64,000 nucleotides of DNA. Source: Cadophora sp. MPI-SDFR-AT-0126 (lineage: Eukaryota; Ascomycota; Leotiomycetes; Helotiales; Ploettnerulaceae). The stretch lies in NCBI GenBank assembly GCA_020747065.1, contig JAGMVK010000001.1, positions 3,596,001-3,660,000 on the forward strand. The letters are read 5' to 3'. A program made the position numbers and the translations under genes. This document shows positions 11,230 through 24,034 of this stretch, piece by piece. The notes under the pieces are model-generated. The model ran no database searches and was not told the origin of the DNA. It was given only the letters and a program-made list of their open reading frames with translations. Every line of letters begins with the position of its first letter. The stretch's first letter is position 1.

Positions 11230-14200
11230 ATAATATTTGGTGGTGATAGATGCTCTATAATTTGGTATGGTAGTAAGGAGAGTGACACGAGCAGCGACAG
11301 AGCCAGTAAGTGTCTTGGATGTAGTTCTGCCCACCTGCACGGCTGGATTTGGAAAGAGCATTGATGCTTTGGAGAAATTATAACACAACTGAAATAGTTT
11401 CTCGCGATTTATACTCTTGTCTAGAGCATTGGATTCACAATCTCCAACATCTTCACGAGGTGACTCTAGTTGCTGGTTTGTTATTCCCATTGCGCATGAG
11501 TAATTGCTAAAATTGACTTGAACAGCTTCACCAATGTTGTTAATCGTCCTCAAACTTTTGCAAGTAAGAGAAAAACACGTGTCAATAAACGATCGCGCCA
11601 GTATGTAATCCGTACAAATCTTCCTCTGTTCAAGAGTTTCTACCTGTGAATTTGAAGGCATCAGACAAATCGTTTCGCATATACGAACAGAAGGGTGAAG
11701 AGAACTCGATTTGCATTTTATTATGGCAATCATGGTGAGTCTATGAAAATCTAGTGGTTCCAGCTATTATGCCGAGAACCATAGTCTAAAGTCTGCACCA
11801 CCAAGTCGCCAGGAAATTGATCAAAATCTTGTCTGCCATCGATCTAGCCCTTACCGATGTTAAGGGTAGGTGTTGTTGCCATCTAGCAAAGAGCTGATCC
11901 AACTGCTTGTTGTCCAGTTTCTACTCGACACAGAGGTCATGCGTGTTCTTACCGTTACCGATTTGGTTCTTGACGAGCTGGAGACCGAGATTGGCCCAGA
12001 GTCAGCCGATTAAAAATTGCATAAAATTGTTCAGAATTGTAGTCCACAAGATGATTAAAGTGGTCCCGTTCAGATGTGACGTGTCCAATTCACCTGGGAA
12101 TGTACTGACTGTGAGAGTACAGGCAGGGTAAACATGAGATAGAACAGAGAGCGAATCAAGCCACAGCAACCCTATGAGAGATCTATTGAAAGTGACCGGT
12201 CTCTGTCGACCTTTGAGTGAATAGATATGAGCTGAACCATAGCATGACCACAGATCCTGTTCTATGCATGTCGTACCACTGAGAAGTCCATTTTTTATTG
12301 CTTGAGTCTGTCTGTGGAGCCTCTTTCTATGTTAGAATGAGACTGTGATGCTGATATAATGTCCTCATACGCGCGGGCCATTTCCCAAAGGGTAAAACTT
12401 ACTCAAGGCCTTCCTCGAGATTCCATGCTTTGCATCCCCAACCGATAGATAACCTGCCGCAAGAATGGTCTCAACAAACGCATGATCAAAGTCGCAGATA
12501 TGCCCAAGTGAAGCAGCATCATGCTGATGCCTTCGTCGTCTGCACAGTGCTCATTCAGCAAGAAATCTGTTGACTTTAATCTGTGCTCTTCGCATTGTTT
12601 TCAAGAACTTCGCTTATTTTCGCTTACCTAATCACATGACTAAATATCACCATCTGTCAAGCTTTAGAAGAATCTCGCTCTGGTATGAAGGCTGATAAAG
12701 TTTGTGTGATAGGCTAGTATCTTCTGAAACTGCCCTAAGATCATGCATAATAGGAGCCTAAGCTCCCTGGTAGTCGCAATTCAAGCGATTCGAGGGTCGT
12801 TCTTTACTACTTCCTCACTCGATATACGCTTTCTTTCCACAAAATCAAGAGTTCGCCGGTCGATTGCCGATGCCTATCATTACACGTAGCTATAAAAACG
12901 TGTCGAAAATCCATTCTGTGCCGTTTGCACGAGAGTCTCAACCGTGCCGGTCGCCGCCAGTGATTTGAGATTCGGAGGATGTAGAGATTGGAGTCGCTGC
13001 ACAAAGGACGGTAGCGTGATACACACGCTCCTAATGGTCTCTTGCGCTTAAATTATACTATCATTATTTACATTCTCACCTTGATCGAGGGTCAGGAAAA
13101 GCTTTTCCCACTCTTCCGTTTGTGGACACTTTGTTGAATGTAGATCGCATTGCAAGCCTTGCTCGACTGCGAGCTCCAAGCTTTACATTTGCCCCACGAA
13201 GGGCCGCTGGTCTTTGTTGGTTGTTCTGCTTTCGCTATTCAAGTCATGAATGCTTTTTACACAAAGACTTGCAGCATCAGATCTGACCTTTAATAGTGAA
13301 GTATGTCGAAGGAACTGCTGATGCATTATTGATCGGCACTCATCAGGCAGGCTTACTTGTTCCGTGGTTAATACATGGCCCTTCGAGGTACCAAGTGCTA
13401 TTCAAACATTTTTAGTTTACAACTCGTGTATGGGATACCTTGGAGTAACTTAGTGAATCGAATCGGAGCTTTCGTCTACGGCAGTGCATGAAAGCTCTGG
13501 TTGGCCGCTTACAGGTCTTCCACCCATCGCTTCACCTGAAATCGATACTGAATTATAATCGATAATGTCGGGTGAGCCACCTTGCACAATAAGATGGCGA
13601 AATGAAGAGATCCCGCGGTTCCGAGCGTCCAGTTCGCAAATGGCGATATTGGCAGCCATACGGAATGTATACAAACAGTGGTACTATCGCACACAAACCC
13701 TCGAAACTGACAAAGATTCGAGTGGAAACGACGTAAGGCGGAGATTGTGCATATAAATCGTGTGTTACAGACATGAAGATAAGGCTGAATGAGAACTAGT
13801 GTCCTGAGAAGGAGGGCATTTGAGCTAAACGCTTACCAAGTAGGACTGCTTGTGGTCAACATGCATACATGATAAGCTTTCGATTGACATCTGTCTACGG
13901 TGGTCGTTCGCTAACTTAAGAGCTGAACGACGCAGACAACCACGGACGACGATCTCATCAGCACTTAGCGTTTCTCCCTCATTGCATTGCGAGGGTACCC
14001 AACCTTGGCGCTTCCTACGCATCGAGACTGAATTGAGTTCAAGTAGGCCTGCGTTCGATGGATTTCGCTCCGTACTCTCTGCTCTAATTGCTGACGGGGC
14101 AACGGCGGAGGTACGGAGGTATGTCTGTCAAGTCGGCAATTTCGGCCGTTTAACCTACTTACTAAGGCAGCGGTACACAAAACTAAGCGTACTTAATCAC

Positions 14201-14657
14201 TCCTCGTAGCGCTATTCCCCAGTTTCGGTTCGAGAACGAGTGGGTTCTTCCCCACGGTGTCTCCTGTCCCTGTACTGCGGTAGTTGCTTCGCTTCGACAA
14301 TCTATCCCTCAACTGCCGTTAATACAATTTTTCGTATAACTTTTCGTCTCGGTCTGAGCCAGTGCCGCATTAACGATGGCGGCTCGGCACTTGCTGCGCT
14401 GAATTAGCGCTTCCGGGGAGCAACCCCACATGAAAAGCCGATCTTCGATCTCGTACACACGATGACCGAGCGCTGGAAACCAGCCACAATGACTGGATAA
14501 TGAATGATGCGGAGTAAAGTTTATTTAACCATGAAAGCCTCGGACTGGAGCTTCTTCTCAATGAAGATGGCTCCCACTGCTGCAGTATTCCTTATTACCT
14601 CGGTTTTACAGTTGACTCCTTCGTGTTTGACCTGTCTGCTCAGAATCCTCGTTCATT
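11230..14657. other. Long gene-poor stretch
   Basis: About 3.4 kb with no ORF I can support on either strand. The longest minus-strand frame, just upstream of the SANT-module pseudogene (11733-11200), could include extra 5' exon material, but it has no recognisable domain. There are no terminal repeats, no reverse transcriptase or transposase motifs, and no obvious tandem repeats by eye. It may be decayed sequence. Confidence 0.4.
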
Positions 14658-16720
14658 ATGTCAGAACGCATCTATCGTTCCTCGTACCCGCCGATCACTG
14701 TCCCCACAGACTTGTCTATCTTTCAGTTCTTTGAGCTATATAATCCCGACGACGTTATCCAAGATAAGGTCATTTTGCAGGAGTTTGAGCGGCCAGAGAG
14801 GAAGCTGACATACGGCGGTGCTCGACGTCAAGCGGCCTTGGGAGCTGCTGCGCTACAGAATGGCCTCGGACTGTGCTCGGGAGACACCATTTTGATCATC
14901 GGGTCCAATACTCTAGACTGGATAACAACGGCGCATGCGGCGATGTGGGCCGGCATTACGGTTGCGTAGGTGATTAGTTGAGAATTGTCTTTTCAGCAAA
15001 GCTGATTTTCTTCAAGCGCCGCAAGTCCTTTCGCTTCTGCACACGAGTATGTCTATTATATCGGCGTTACTAATCCAAAAATCGTCTTCTGCGACCCTGG
15101 AACATTGATGGAAACTGTGAAGAAGGCATACAGCTTGTTTTCGGCAGGTCAAAGTAAACCGCATCTGCTTGGACTTGGTGAGCGCGGTACAGCTGAACGC
15201 GCTGTATGTCATGTCTCCAAACGATGCTTTCACTCATGTTGACCATATCCAGTTCCCACAAGATTTCGTGCCCGACGTCAAGGATCCACTTCCTTGCTTT
15301 GACTTGGGCGGCAAAGACAACCGTACTGTCCCAGCTGCGATTGTTTTCAGTTCCGGTACAAGCGGACGGCCAAAAGCCGTGCAGGAGAGTCACCACAATC
15401 TGATTGCGCATATGCTTGGGCCACGAGTGGGCACACCTGAAAACTTTAGCTCGACTCAACGTGAGGTCTTCTTTGCACCTAGTAAGTCCTCTCTACAGAA
15501 CCAGTGCTAATGTCGTGGCTAACATAGCATCATCAAAGTGGGCCATATCTATGGTGTGTTAACCGCACTTTTGGTCCCGGTATTCGCGGGGTCGCAAACC
15601 ATTCTTTTGCGCAAATACTTGTTCCAGGATTACATCAAGGCAGCTGTGTCTGTGAGGGCGACGTTTCTAAGATTGGTGCCTCCAACCGCAACTGCAATGG
15701 CCAAGGATCCCTGGGTAGCGAAGCAGGACCTCAGCAGCGTCCAGACCATTCAGTGCGCAGGTGCCGTGCTTGCGCCCGAGATCATTGGAGCACTAGAAAA
15801 GATGCTTAAGGGTGTAGACATCATTCAGGGCTACGGGTAATGTTCTTGATCAAGCCCGTGCAGCGAGATCTGCCAATGTTGATTATATTACAGCTTGAGC
15901 GAAGGAGGTGGCGCCACATTGAAACCCTTCTCGGCAAAGCGCAAGGCCGGTAGTGTGGGAAAATTGTTGCCTTCGACGTGAGTGAATGCCTCCCGTTTTT
16001 CCATCTGTCTCAGAACTGATGCTCTGTTAGCGAAGCAAGACTTGTTGACGACGACCTCCATGACGTCCCGCCTGGTCAGCCTGGCGAAATCCTTCTTCGC
16101 GGTCCGTCCATGTTTATGTAAGATTTCGTTTTCTCCTTTTAACATACCCTTGCTAATAGTCACCGGCAGGGGCTACAAGGACAACCAAGAGGCAAATTAC
16201 GAAGCATTTCCATACGGGATAGGTAACTGGATGCGAACTGGTGACGTTGGCCGCTTCGATGACGAAGGTTTCTTGTATTTGACGGACAGAAAGAAAGATC
16301 TAGTGAAATTCAAGGGTAACCAAGTTCCGCCTGCGGAACTTGAGGACGTGCTGCTGTCACATCCGCTTGTGACTGAAGGTAGGCTCTTTCAAGATTGTAC
16401 AGTCCCAGAATTATCTTGCAGCTGACTGACTGTCATGATTAGCGGGTGTATGTGCATCATGGGATGATCAACAAGGAACGGAAGTCCCGACGGCGTATGT
16501 GAACCTTGCACCTACCTTATCTGAAGGAGACCGAAGCAAGACGCTGGCTGAAATCAGGCGGTATCACGACGAGCGCGTTGCTGGTTACAAGAAACTGAGG
16601 GGCGGCATCTTCTACCTTCCTGTCCTCCCAAGGAGTCCGACTGGCAAGCTTCTGCGCCGTGAGCTACCAGCACGTAAAGCCCTGGATGCCAAACAGAAAG
16701 CTGAGAAAGCTAAGTTGTAG
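14658..16720 (+). CDS. Peroxisomal AMP-dependent acyl-CoA ligase (4-coumarate-CoA ligase-like), one apparent frameshift
   Basis: Adenylate-forming enzyme activating a carboxylic acid to an acyl-CoA via an acyl-AMP. Exons: 14658-14965, 15017-15481, 15539-15836, 15894-15977, 16031-16117, 16170-16378 and 16443-16720. Motifs: P-loop-like SSGTSGRPKAV, APMGHIYG, GYGLSE, GNWMRTGDVGRFDDEG, LTDRKKDLVKFKGNQVPP, and PTGKLLRREL with the catalytic lysine. The C-terminus AKL is a PTS1 peroxisomal signal. In exon 2 the frame shifts by one base near 15150-15165: upstream frame ...KKAYSLFSAGQSK, downstream RICLDLVSAVQLNALYVM. No intron in that spot fits. This is either a sequencing error or a recent inactivating indel. 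The rest is well preserved, and substrate is not predictable beyond an aromatic or medium-chain acid. Confidence 0.8.
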
Positions 16721-17307
16721 GCAATCTCAGCATAAGCAATGACACTTCGATCAGCTTTCGACTGTCTGACGCGATCTAAATCACGTTGCACAGGGAATAA
16801 TTGCAAGATAACTAAGAAAGGATACCAAAGAATGGACTAGTATCCATTTGTGGCTGAATGCTGTTCAGATATTTATGTTTATGGATGTTATGTTATGGAA
16901 TCAACAAATATCAATGGATTGTGCTGTATGCAGCCCACAGGTTATTGGCTAGCTTGGTGCAGTACAAGAAAACGAGATCATAAAGTGTGCGGAGCTATGG
17001 GTGGAAACTGAGCTTATTCAAACACATGCAAACAGAACTAATACTTTTGGTTTTCAAAAGTGATTGAGATCGTGCTTAAGATTTACTGTCTTACGTACAA
17101 GAATCTTCTCCTATGCTTTCTAGAATGAAGAAGATTGGGCAACAAGCGAGTATGCATAACTCGACTTGGTGAAGGAAGAGATCTTCGATTTGCCTTCAAC
17201 GCCACAACTTCCTTGAGATCAGGATGCACGGCCCAGTCCCAGTCCGAATACAGTCATTGTTTCCCTCCCTTGTTCCATCTACATAGCAGCAGTCTACATC
17301 AGCAAGA
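16721..17307. other. Intergenic, AT-rich 3' flank and promoter
   Basis: No coding signal. The stretch after the ligase stop is AT-rich with several TATGTT-type motifs typical of fungal 3' ends. Confidence 0.4.
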
Positions 17308-17999
17308 ATGATATCGCAACTCAGTATCTTCCTCGCCATCATGCCATTGCTTTCCCTTGGTTCCCTTACTCTCGCTTCGCCTATTGCCGAGACCGAAGTC
17401 AACAACACTACAGTCGTTCTTGCCCCAAGCGAGGCATCGCCTTCAACAACGCAGGGTATGGGATTTGTAGAAGGCCGAGGAGATGGAGCAGCTGACGAGG
17501 GGCTACAAGTTTATGATTTGACGCGCGTTACGGCAGTAAATATTACAGTACGATACCCGCTCTTTCAGGTTGTAAAGGTTTACCAAACCGCTCACATTCT
17601 AATGCCAATCTAGGTCGGCAGTAGCGCCACCCGAGGACTTGACAGGCGGAAGAAATTAATGGTTCATTGGAAGCGCATGATACTAAACCCCTGGCAGAAG
17701 GCAGAAATAGTCGATCGGCGGCCGAAGTGTCAGACGGTACGAGGGCCGGGGTTTCTATGGTGCATTCAGGCAAGTTAGTGGGGTTGTGCTACCTGTCAGA
17801 AACGGAGCTGGACGAAACGGGAAAGCCAGTCAGCCACCAGAAACGCCACCGTCCTGGGAGATATACTACAGAATCAAACTTTCTAGTCTCGCTATTTTCT
17901 TTCTGGTTATCTGTGAGGATGGTTCGGAGCGTCGATTCCAGAGGCATCATTACTCTCTACCAGAAGTCTGGGTTCATTTTCCAAATTTGCTGTCCCTAA
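17308..17999 (+). CDS. Putative small secreted protein
   Basis: Opens with a clear signal peptide, MISQLSIFLAIMPLLSLGSL followed by TLASPIAE, with likely cleavage after the ALA/SPI region. The mature part starts Asn/Thr/Ser-rich (NNTTVVLAPSEASPSTTQ). A model with exons 17308-17547 and 17646-17999 (donor GTACGA, acceptor TTGACAG) keeps phase and gives 197 residues, continuing AEEINGSLEAHDTKPLAEG. A second frame (17786-18169) is also open across the 3' part, so the C-terminus is uncertain. No known domain is recognised. Such short signal-peptide proteins are often called effector candidates in plant-associated fungi, which is inference only. Confidence 0.4.
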
Positions 18000-18591
18000 C
18001 ACAAGGACTCACTGCTCAAAGGCACGAGTACTTCCCAGAGATTTCTCCAACCTCGGCTACCAACCACAGATGCTGTGTAACGCTGACATTACATACTCCT
18101 TATCGAAACGCAATCATCAATAGAAAGTCCAATAGACCGTTGTATTCCCGAGCACACACAACTGCATAGACAACGCACACTGCATAGGTAAAGCACGCTG
18201 CTTAATCAGCGTTGACTGTGATAGAGTACAAGCTTTCTCCTGGACTACTTTTCATCTAGCCTGTCGCAAAAATGCCTTCTTCGTACAAGCGGCCCATACG
18301 GATGATCCAACTGGGTATTTTCCACGGTCGACATCAACGGCCCAAGCCACGCCATCGCTCTGGATTTCGGAATCAGATAACTTTCCCTATTTAACGCGGG
18401 GAGACATGCATATCCCTTAATGTCGAACATATGGCCTAATCCAGGAGCTGGATTTATAAGTTCACTCAGAGTCCCACCTTGAGAAAATCCGCACCTGGGC
18501 GCCCTACCATTCACTTAATCATCTAGACTACATTCCATCCAGTCCACCTTCTATCACCATCTTCATTAACTTCACCTGCATTTTGTCCACC
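18000..18591. other. Promoter region of the hydrolase gene
   Basis: No further gene is supportable beyond the possible alternative C-terminal frame of the secreted protein (to 18169). The last 70 bases are pyrimidine-rich, typical of a fungal 5' leader, and end in a CACCATG start context. Confidence 0.35.
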
Positions 18592-19496
18592 ATGCCTTTC
18601 GTCACTACAAAGGACAAGACCGAAATCTTCTATAAGGACTGGGGTAACCCAACTGGAAAGCCGGTTGTATTCAGTCATGGCTGGCCTCTCAACAGTGATA
18701 ACTGGGAAAACCGTAAGTCTTTAGCTATCATCTGGTTCTCCCTTCAGAACAGCCTTCGCCGAAACACAGCTGACCATCCCGTGACTCAGAAATGTACTTC
18801 CTAGCAAACCACGGCTACCGCGTCATCGCCCACGACCGCCGCGGCCACGGACGCTCCAGCCAGCCTTGGGAAGGAAACGACCTCAACACTTGGACAGACG
18901 ATCTTCTGGCCGTTTTTGAGCACCTCGACCTCAAAGACGTCATGCTCGTAGGGCACTCTACCGGTGGGGCAGAAGTGACTCGATTCCTCGCTCGCCACGG
19001 CACCAGTCGGGTCTCGAAAGCCGTCCTCGTCGGCGCTGTCCCTGTTCGTATGCTCCGTAAAGAGGGCGACCCCGATGGACTGGACATTTCACACTTCGAC
19101 GGTATCCGCGCTGGGATCATCGCCAACCGCGCACAGCTCTTCATTGATATCCCGACTGGCCCATTCTTTGGCTATAATCTCCCTGGTGCCACGCCTTCCC
19201 AAGGGTTGATTGACAGCTGGTATCAGCAAGGTATGCTGTGCTCACTTAAGGCTGTTCATGATACTGTTGTGACCTGGCAGGAGGATTTCACGGAGGATCT
19301 GAAGACTATTGATATACCTGTTTTGCTGTTGCATGGAGAGTTGGATCAGATCGTCCCAATTAAGCCTGCAGCTCAGGCGGCCGTCAAGATTCTAAAGAAT
19401 GCGACGTTGAAGGTTTTCCCGGGCGGTGCACATGCATTGCCTAATACAGCGGCTGATGAGGTTAATGAGGACCTGCTCAAGTTCTTGCAGTCTTAA
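18592..19496 (+). CDS. Alpha/beta hydrolase, non-haem haloperoxidase/esterase type
   Basis: 275 residues from exons 18592-18712 and 18790-19496 (GTAAGT...CTCAG intron, phase-consistent). The start is an ATG in CACCATG context, giving [18 protein letters not shown]. The sequence follows the cofactor-free chloroperoxidase family: oxyanion region [25 protein letters not shown], nucleophile elbow GHSTGG (Ser near residue 99), acid in [10 protein letters not shown], and base in FPGGAHALP. No signal peptide, so cytosolic. Family members hydrolyse esters and show perhydrolase activity in vitro; the natural substrate is unknown. Length matches the family (about 275). Confidence 0.9.
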
Positions 19497-21071
19497 GTCA
19501 AAGTATCCTTTGGCTCAGAATATGTAGCTTTCTTGTGATGTGGTGTCCTATGGTTGAATAATTTGCTGCCCTTAGTGTATCATTGCCTTAATCAAATACT
19601 CGCCTTGCTCCGAAGTCTTCCCAGAGGTAGCTGGGGCACAATCTTGAGGGACGGTGCATAAATATTAAGAAGAGTTTATAGCGTATCGATCGTGCAGCTT
19701 TCTAAAAAATAGTACGTCCTCGTTCCTAGGATAGATCGGCGGCATATGCTTACATCAAATGCGTTCGCTACTTAAAGACAAAGCTAGCTTTATTAATTCG
19801 GCTACTGATGGTGATTTCAGAGGTTTCCATTCTCGCAAACCTGAAATTTGGAAGAGCTGTCCATAGCACGATGTAGTGAATTACCCTCTCGCCAAAAATG
19901 TAATTGGCATGCGTTACGTAGCCTTTTTCATCTCCAAAACTCCATACGAATAAAATAACTTTGATCCGTCCGTCGACCAAGTGGAATCAAACAAAGGGCG
20001 GCCATTAGTGAAGCGGATGAATGAAGCGATAGAAAAAGACTTCATCTTTGTAACACCCAAAATGGTTTCAGGTATCGAAAACCCCAAATAACGTAGAGAT
20101 GTGGAGATTGATTCCCCATATGTAATCTTGTTCTTCGTCAGCATCTGCCGGCTCGGCATTTCGTATTTTGTCATTTGCTAATTGTCACTGTCTAGGATAG
20201 AGAGTAGGATATTGAGAATGGTCGTATCCGCTCAGAAAATCTACAATTTTTTTTTTGTTTTATTGGGGGGGGAACTTGAAAGCTTGTTCATAGTTTAACC
20301 TGCATATGCGCTTGAGATGTGAGGCCCGGCAATTGTTGACAACCAAGATTTTAGCCAAATACGACGAGAAGCGAATCAACAACCCCACCCGCTTCGGTGT
20401 TGGATCAGCAATCAGAGAGTCTGTTTGGTCGTCGCTCAATCATTGTGAGGTGTCTCTTGACGCTAGTACGTGCGAGGTTGTATGATAGTTAGCGTTGCGC
20501 AAACATCATTATGACAAACTGGGCTAACATTCCCAATGGTGGATCTCCAGTATGGCAAGCGCCGGCTTAAGACGGTGTAGACGATGCTGTTTCGATAAGT
20601 GTGGCTACTTCAAGTAAACCAGCGAAGAGCCCTCAGCGACGAACTTGGCTTGGTCTTGTCAATTAGCTGATAATAAGTCTCTACAGAATATTCACGTAGC
20701 AGTAGTGATTAGGTATGTAGAGCTCGAGAAGTATTTCGAAGTGGAATTGGAATCAAAAGTAAAATTAAATGGACTGAAGTCTTGGCTGGGATCCATGATT
20801 TTGAAGCAGAACTGAAGAGTGAAGTCACACGCCTTTCTTACTTAGACGTCCTATAGCGTAGATTGAGCTTACGTGAAAGTTGAAAGATCGATGTGATATG
20901 TGTCAGCAGAAAGAAAACGGGTTTTTAATAAACTCTAAGAATACAAGTACCTCTAGCTGATGCCGATGCTGGCTCAAGTAAGATGCTAGACTTCACCAGC
21001 CATTTTATGTTTGAAAGGTTTTTGAAAGTTGATCATCCGAGGTTTCGGGAATCTGTTGGCCATAGTAGTTT
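19497..21071. other. Gene-poor gap with homopolymers
   Basis: No gene I can support. Small minus-strand frames at 20174-19768 have no recognisable domain. A T10 run (20247-20256) is followed by a G8 run (20265-20272). Confidence 0.4.
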
Positions 21072-23593
21072 TCATGAGTTCCACGAGCCATACATTGCCT
21101 TCACATCAACATCTAGGTCAAATGGGTCCATGAATAACTGCAAAAGGTTAATAGGAGCCCAAGGGTGGCTCTGATAGAAAATACTCACATCATAATCATT
21201 ACTATCAAGCCACTCGGAAGAGAGAGAAGCGATCTCGGCAGAGGTGTTGGGTTGGCGTGACTCCTGTTCCTGGACGCCAGTATCAGCTCGTAGTTCCCCG
21301 GATCTGGCGCCAAGTTACCAATTCTCTTGGGGAAAAATAGGCCTGCGCGTTGACAAAATTTTGACTTGACATACATTCAGAATAGATGGTCCAAGCTGCT
21401 CTCTTTCTGGCTGTTTGAAGTAGACAGCCAAAAATGCTTGTGCACATGCGGATTTGGCAGTCTGCCAAGTCTCTTTCCCAAGATGAATCTTGATCATCAA
21501 GATGGCAGAGTACATAGTGATGAAGCGCCACATCTCATGGGGACAACGTCGGTATCGATCTTCGAACATAGGAAGGCATTTCTCCAGAGTTTCAATAGTG
21601 GCGGAAGCTTGAGTCATGGCTATCGTATTTGGGTCTAATTCATATAAGCTCTCGGAATGCGATGTTGAACATCCTTTAAACCAGGGCACGTAAAGAATGT
21701 AAAGAGTAACGAACCATTCGGCTGAAGCAAAGTAATACGAGCAACACTTAGTACCCCAAGTAGGAGATCTTCTCGAAGACAGACCAGCCTCCAAGAGCCC
21801 AAGCTTGCCAAGCTCGTATTGAGTAGAAGTATGTCACGTGACATCTGAAACCAGATGTTCTCCGAAAGCCAGAACTTCTCGCCTCCTTTCTGTAAGTATG
21901 GTCGGTGCATAGCCAGGATGAGTTCTATGAGTTGAAATTTTAGAAAGGCAGATGCTAGTTGAGAGTGTTGGTGACCGCCTCGCCCTTGCACATCGCTCCA
22001 GGCCGGCACAGCATGCAGTGCCTGGGTAAGTTGATGCGTGTACTGTAAGACCTCATCGTAGGTGAGCGCTTTGGAGCAACCCGGGCTGGATAAGCGAAGT
22101 GAAATTTCGAGGCGTAGCTTCCAAGTGAGAGCTCCGTGAAATTGGTAGGAGGTATCTGTGTATGTGTCAGGGCCTGTCGAGCTCGGAAGTATTTGTGTGG
22201 CGTCATCGAAGTCTCCGTCATCGATATTGGATGGAGCTCGAATGGTCGTTTCAATATTGTGCAGCAGGGTAGGAAGTCCGAACTCGACGCAATTCTGCAT
22301 GTCCAACTCACGCAGCGTTGCCCACATTCGCCTCTTCATCTCACACATGTACGGCGAGTTCGCTCGTGTCGACGGCTCGTAGTGAAGCCCGTCGGAGATG
22401 GCATCTTGTATCAGAGAGCATGTGTCTTTCCAGTAGTGTTTCTTTCTGATGATGTCCATGCGTCTCGCCAAATACAACAAGCAAGCAATCTGATAGTAGA
22501 TGAGTTTTCGATGTCGGGAACTCTGCTGTCGCAGCCACCCTTCGCAGGATGCGATCCACTGGACTGACGTTGTGGGAGGTCCCGGTTGAGAACCATCATT
22601 CGCTGAAGTGAGCCCCGCCCCTTGACATATGGACAACATTGACAAAATAAGCGTCGTCATCGCCGGCTGTCGGGGCCGTCCAGGTATCCAAAATTTTGCA
22701 TATTCTCTTCTGAAAGTCGGAATATGGACGATACGATGGATTTTTTCCACATGATCAAGATAAAATGCAATCAGCTCATCTGTATATTCTTTCGATGGAA
22801 GCAGATCTTCCATCTGTGCCTCTATTTGAGTGGTCTTGGCACTCTCAAGATCCACTTTCGTGTATTTGGGTCTGCCAAGGTGGACACCCAGAGGCTTAAG
22901 CCACTCATCGGATGTTTCCTTAATAAATGGGAACAGTTGAGGAATCTGCGAGAAACGATCAGATCCTCTCACAGAACAAGCCGATGATGAGTGACTGTAC
23001 CTCATGGAAGAACTTGGGTAGAGTGTGCTGGCTATAGTATGTCGGAGATCTCTGCCTTGGATCGGAGATGTCCTTGTCAGCCTTAGCGGTATCTGTATTA
23101 GTGATTTGAATCGTCGTGTCAGAGTTGACATGAAGCGCTGTTCCAGTCCCATCGGGAATCGTTTGTGTAGCAAAGGAAGACCCATCAAAGCCTGGAAGGG
23201 GAGCAGGATCAGACCTAGAGAGTATTGCCCTCAACTGGGCGACCTCGGCACGAAGATTATGCACTTCTTCACTATTTGACAAGGTAGCTTGTTCGTCAAC
23301 TTGATGCTTCTTTACGAATGGCTTCCTGGATGAGTCTTCGAAGGAACACTTCTCGGGTCTACCGGATCTGACACATCTCTGACATGGCAAGTTGCGGTCG
23401 CACGCCAGCTACAACCGGGAAGAGCGATCAGCAAGCGTTTTACAGTAGAGTCAAAGGGTAAGAATACTACCTTTCTGATTCTACATTCACCACAGCTCAG
23501 TCGTAGACGCTTTCTCCGACTTTGCCGTTCGTTGATGGGCTCCGAATTGCTGCCGGGCGGAGCCGGGATCGACGGCCGAGGAGCTTCAGACAT
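21072..23593 (-). CDS. Zn2Cys6 fungal-specific transcription factor
   Basis: 735 residues from six exons: 23593-23471, 23408-23001, 22945-21715, 21673-21375, 21269-21189 and 21137-21072. Phases agree throughout, although the 41-base intron and the choice of acceptor at 21270 are less sure. The N-terminus holds the binuclear zinc cluster, split by an intron after CGECRIRK and continuing LACDRNLPCQRCVRSGRPEK with the sixth cysteine, preceded by a basic RRKRLRLS stretch. A heptad-like segment (VHNLRAEVAQLRAILS) suggests a dimerising coiled coil. The middle matches the fungal-specific TF domain (FYLDHVEKIHRIVHIPTFRR; RRMWATLRELDMQNCVEFGLP). The C-terminus is acidic/aromatic (SSEWLDSNDYD), possibly an activation region. 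It is divergent from an MFS transporter 441 bases away, so it probably controls that gene. Confidence 0.88.
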
Positions 23594-24034
23594 CTTGCTG
23601 GGGGTAGAACAAAGTCGATGTGCTCCAATTTTATAAGAACAGTGATGAAGAAGACGAGCTCCGAATATATGCGCGTGGTACGTGGCGATGAAGGGGAAAT
23701 TCAACGAAGTTAAACCACTACTAAGCAGCCCTTGGATTTAGCGAGCTTGATCACCGATCATCTCCGAAGCTAGTTGAACGCTCGTCTCCAACATGCTGGC
23801 TGGGCTTCAATCATTTATGTATTTTTTTCTCTTTTTTTTTTTTCTGGCGATTCGGACAAGGTCGGAGATGACACTGGGAGATGCTTCGCTTGGTAAGTTA
23901 CCGTATATGTATGGGCAGAGTAGCGACTGTGACAACTTAATTTGAGCAGTGCACTCTACACCATTTTCTTTTAGGCACTTTGTATCTTATACTTTCTCAA
24001 GCCCTTTATCTTTCTATGATCCTTCGTTCTCAAC
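23594..24034. promoter_or_regulatory. Bidirectional promoter between Zn2Cys6 regulator and MFS transporter
   Basis: The two genes start head to head 441 bases apart. The interval contains T7 and T12 runs near 23822-23843 (nucleosome-excluding poly-dT) and CGG/CCG triplets of the kind Zn2Cys6 proteins bind, but I cannot assign a specific operator. Confidence 0.45.
23822..23843. repeat. Poly-T tract
   Basis: T7 and T12 runs separated by a few bases, inside the shared promoter. Confidence 0.8.

Noticed and set aside
11200..11733. 177-codon minus-strand ORF as a separate gene
   Set aside because: No domain and in another frame from the SANT modules; at most extra 5' sequence of the pseudogene.
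13850..14209. 119-codon plus-strand ORF in the gene-poor gap
   Set aside because: Mixed composition, overlapping frames on the other strand, no recognisable motif.
15146..15190. A 45-base intron that would repair the ligase
   Set aside because: Donor GTCAAA is poor and the resulting phase leads to a stop, not to the conserved downstream frame.
19768..20174. Two minus-strand frames that could be joined
   Set aside because: No splice pair joins them convincingly, and neither half resembles a known family.
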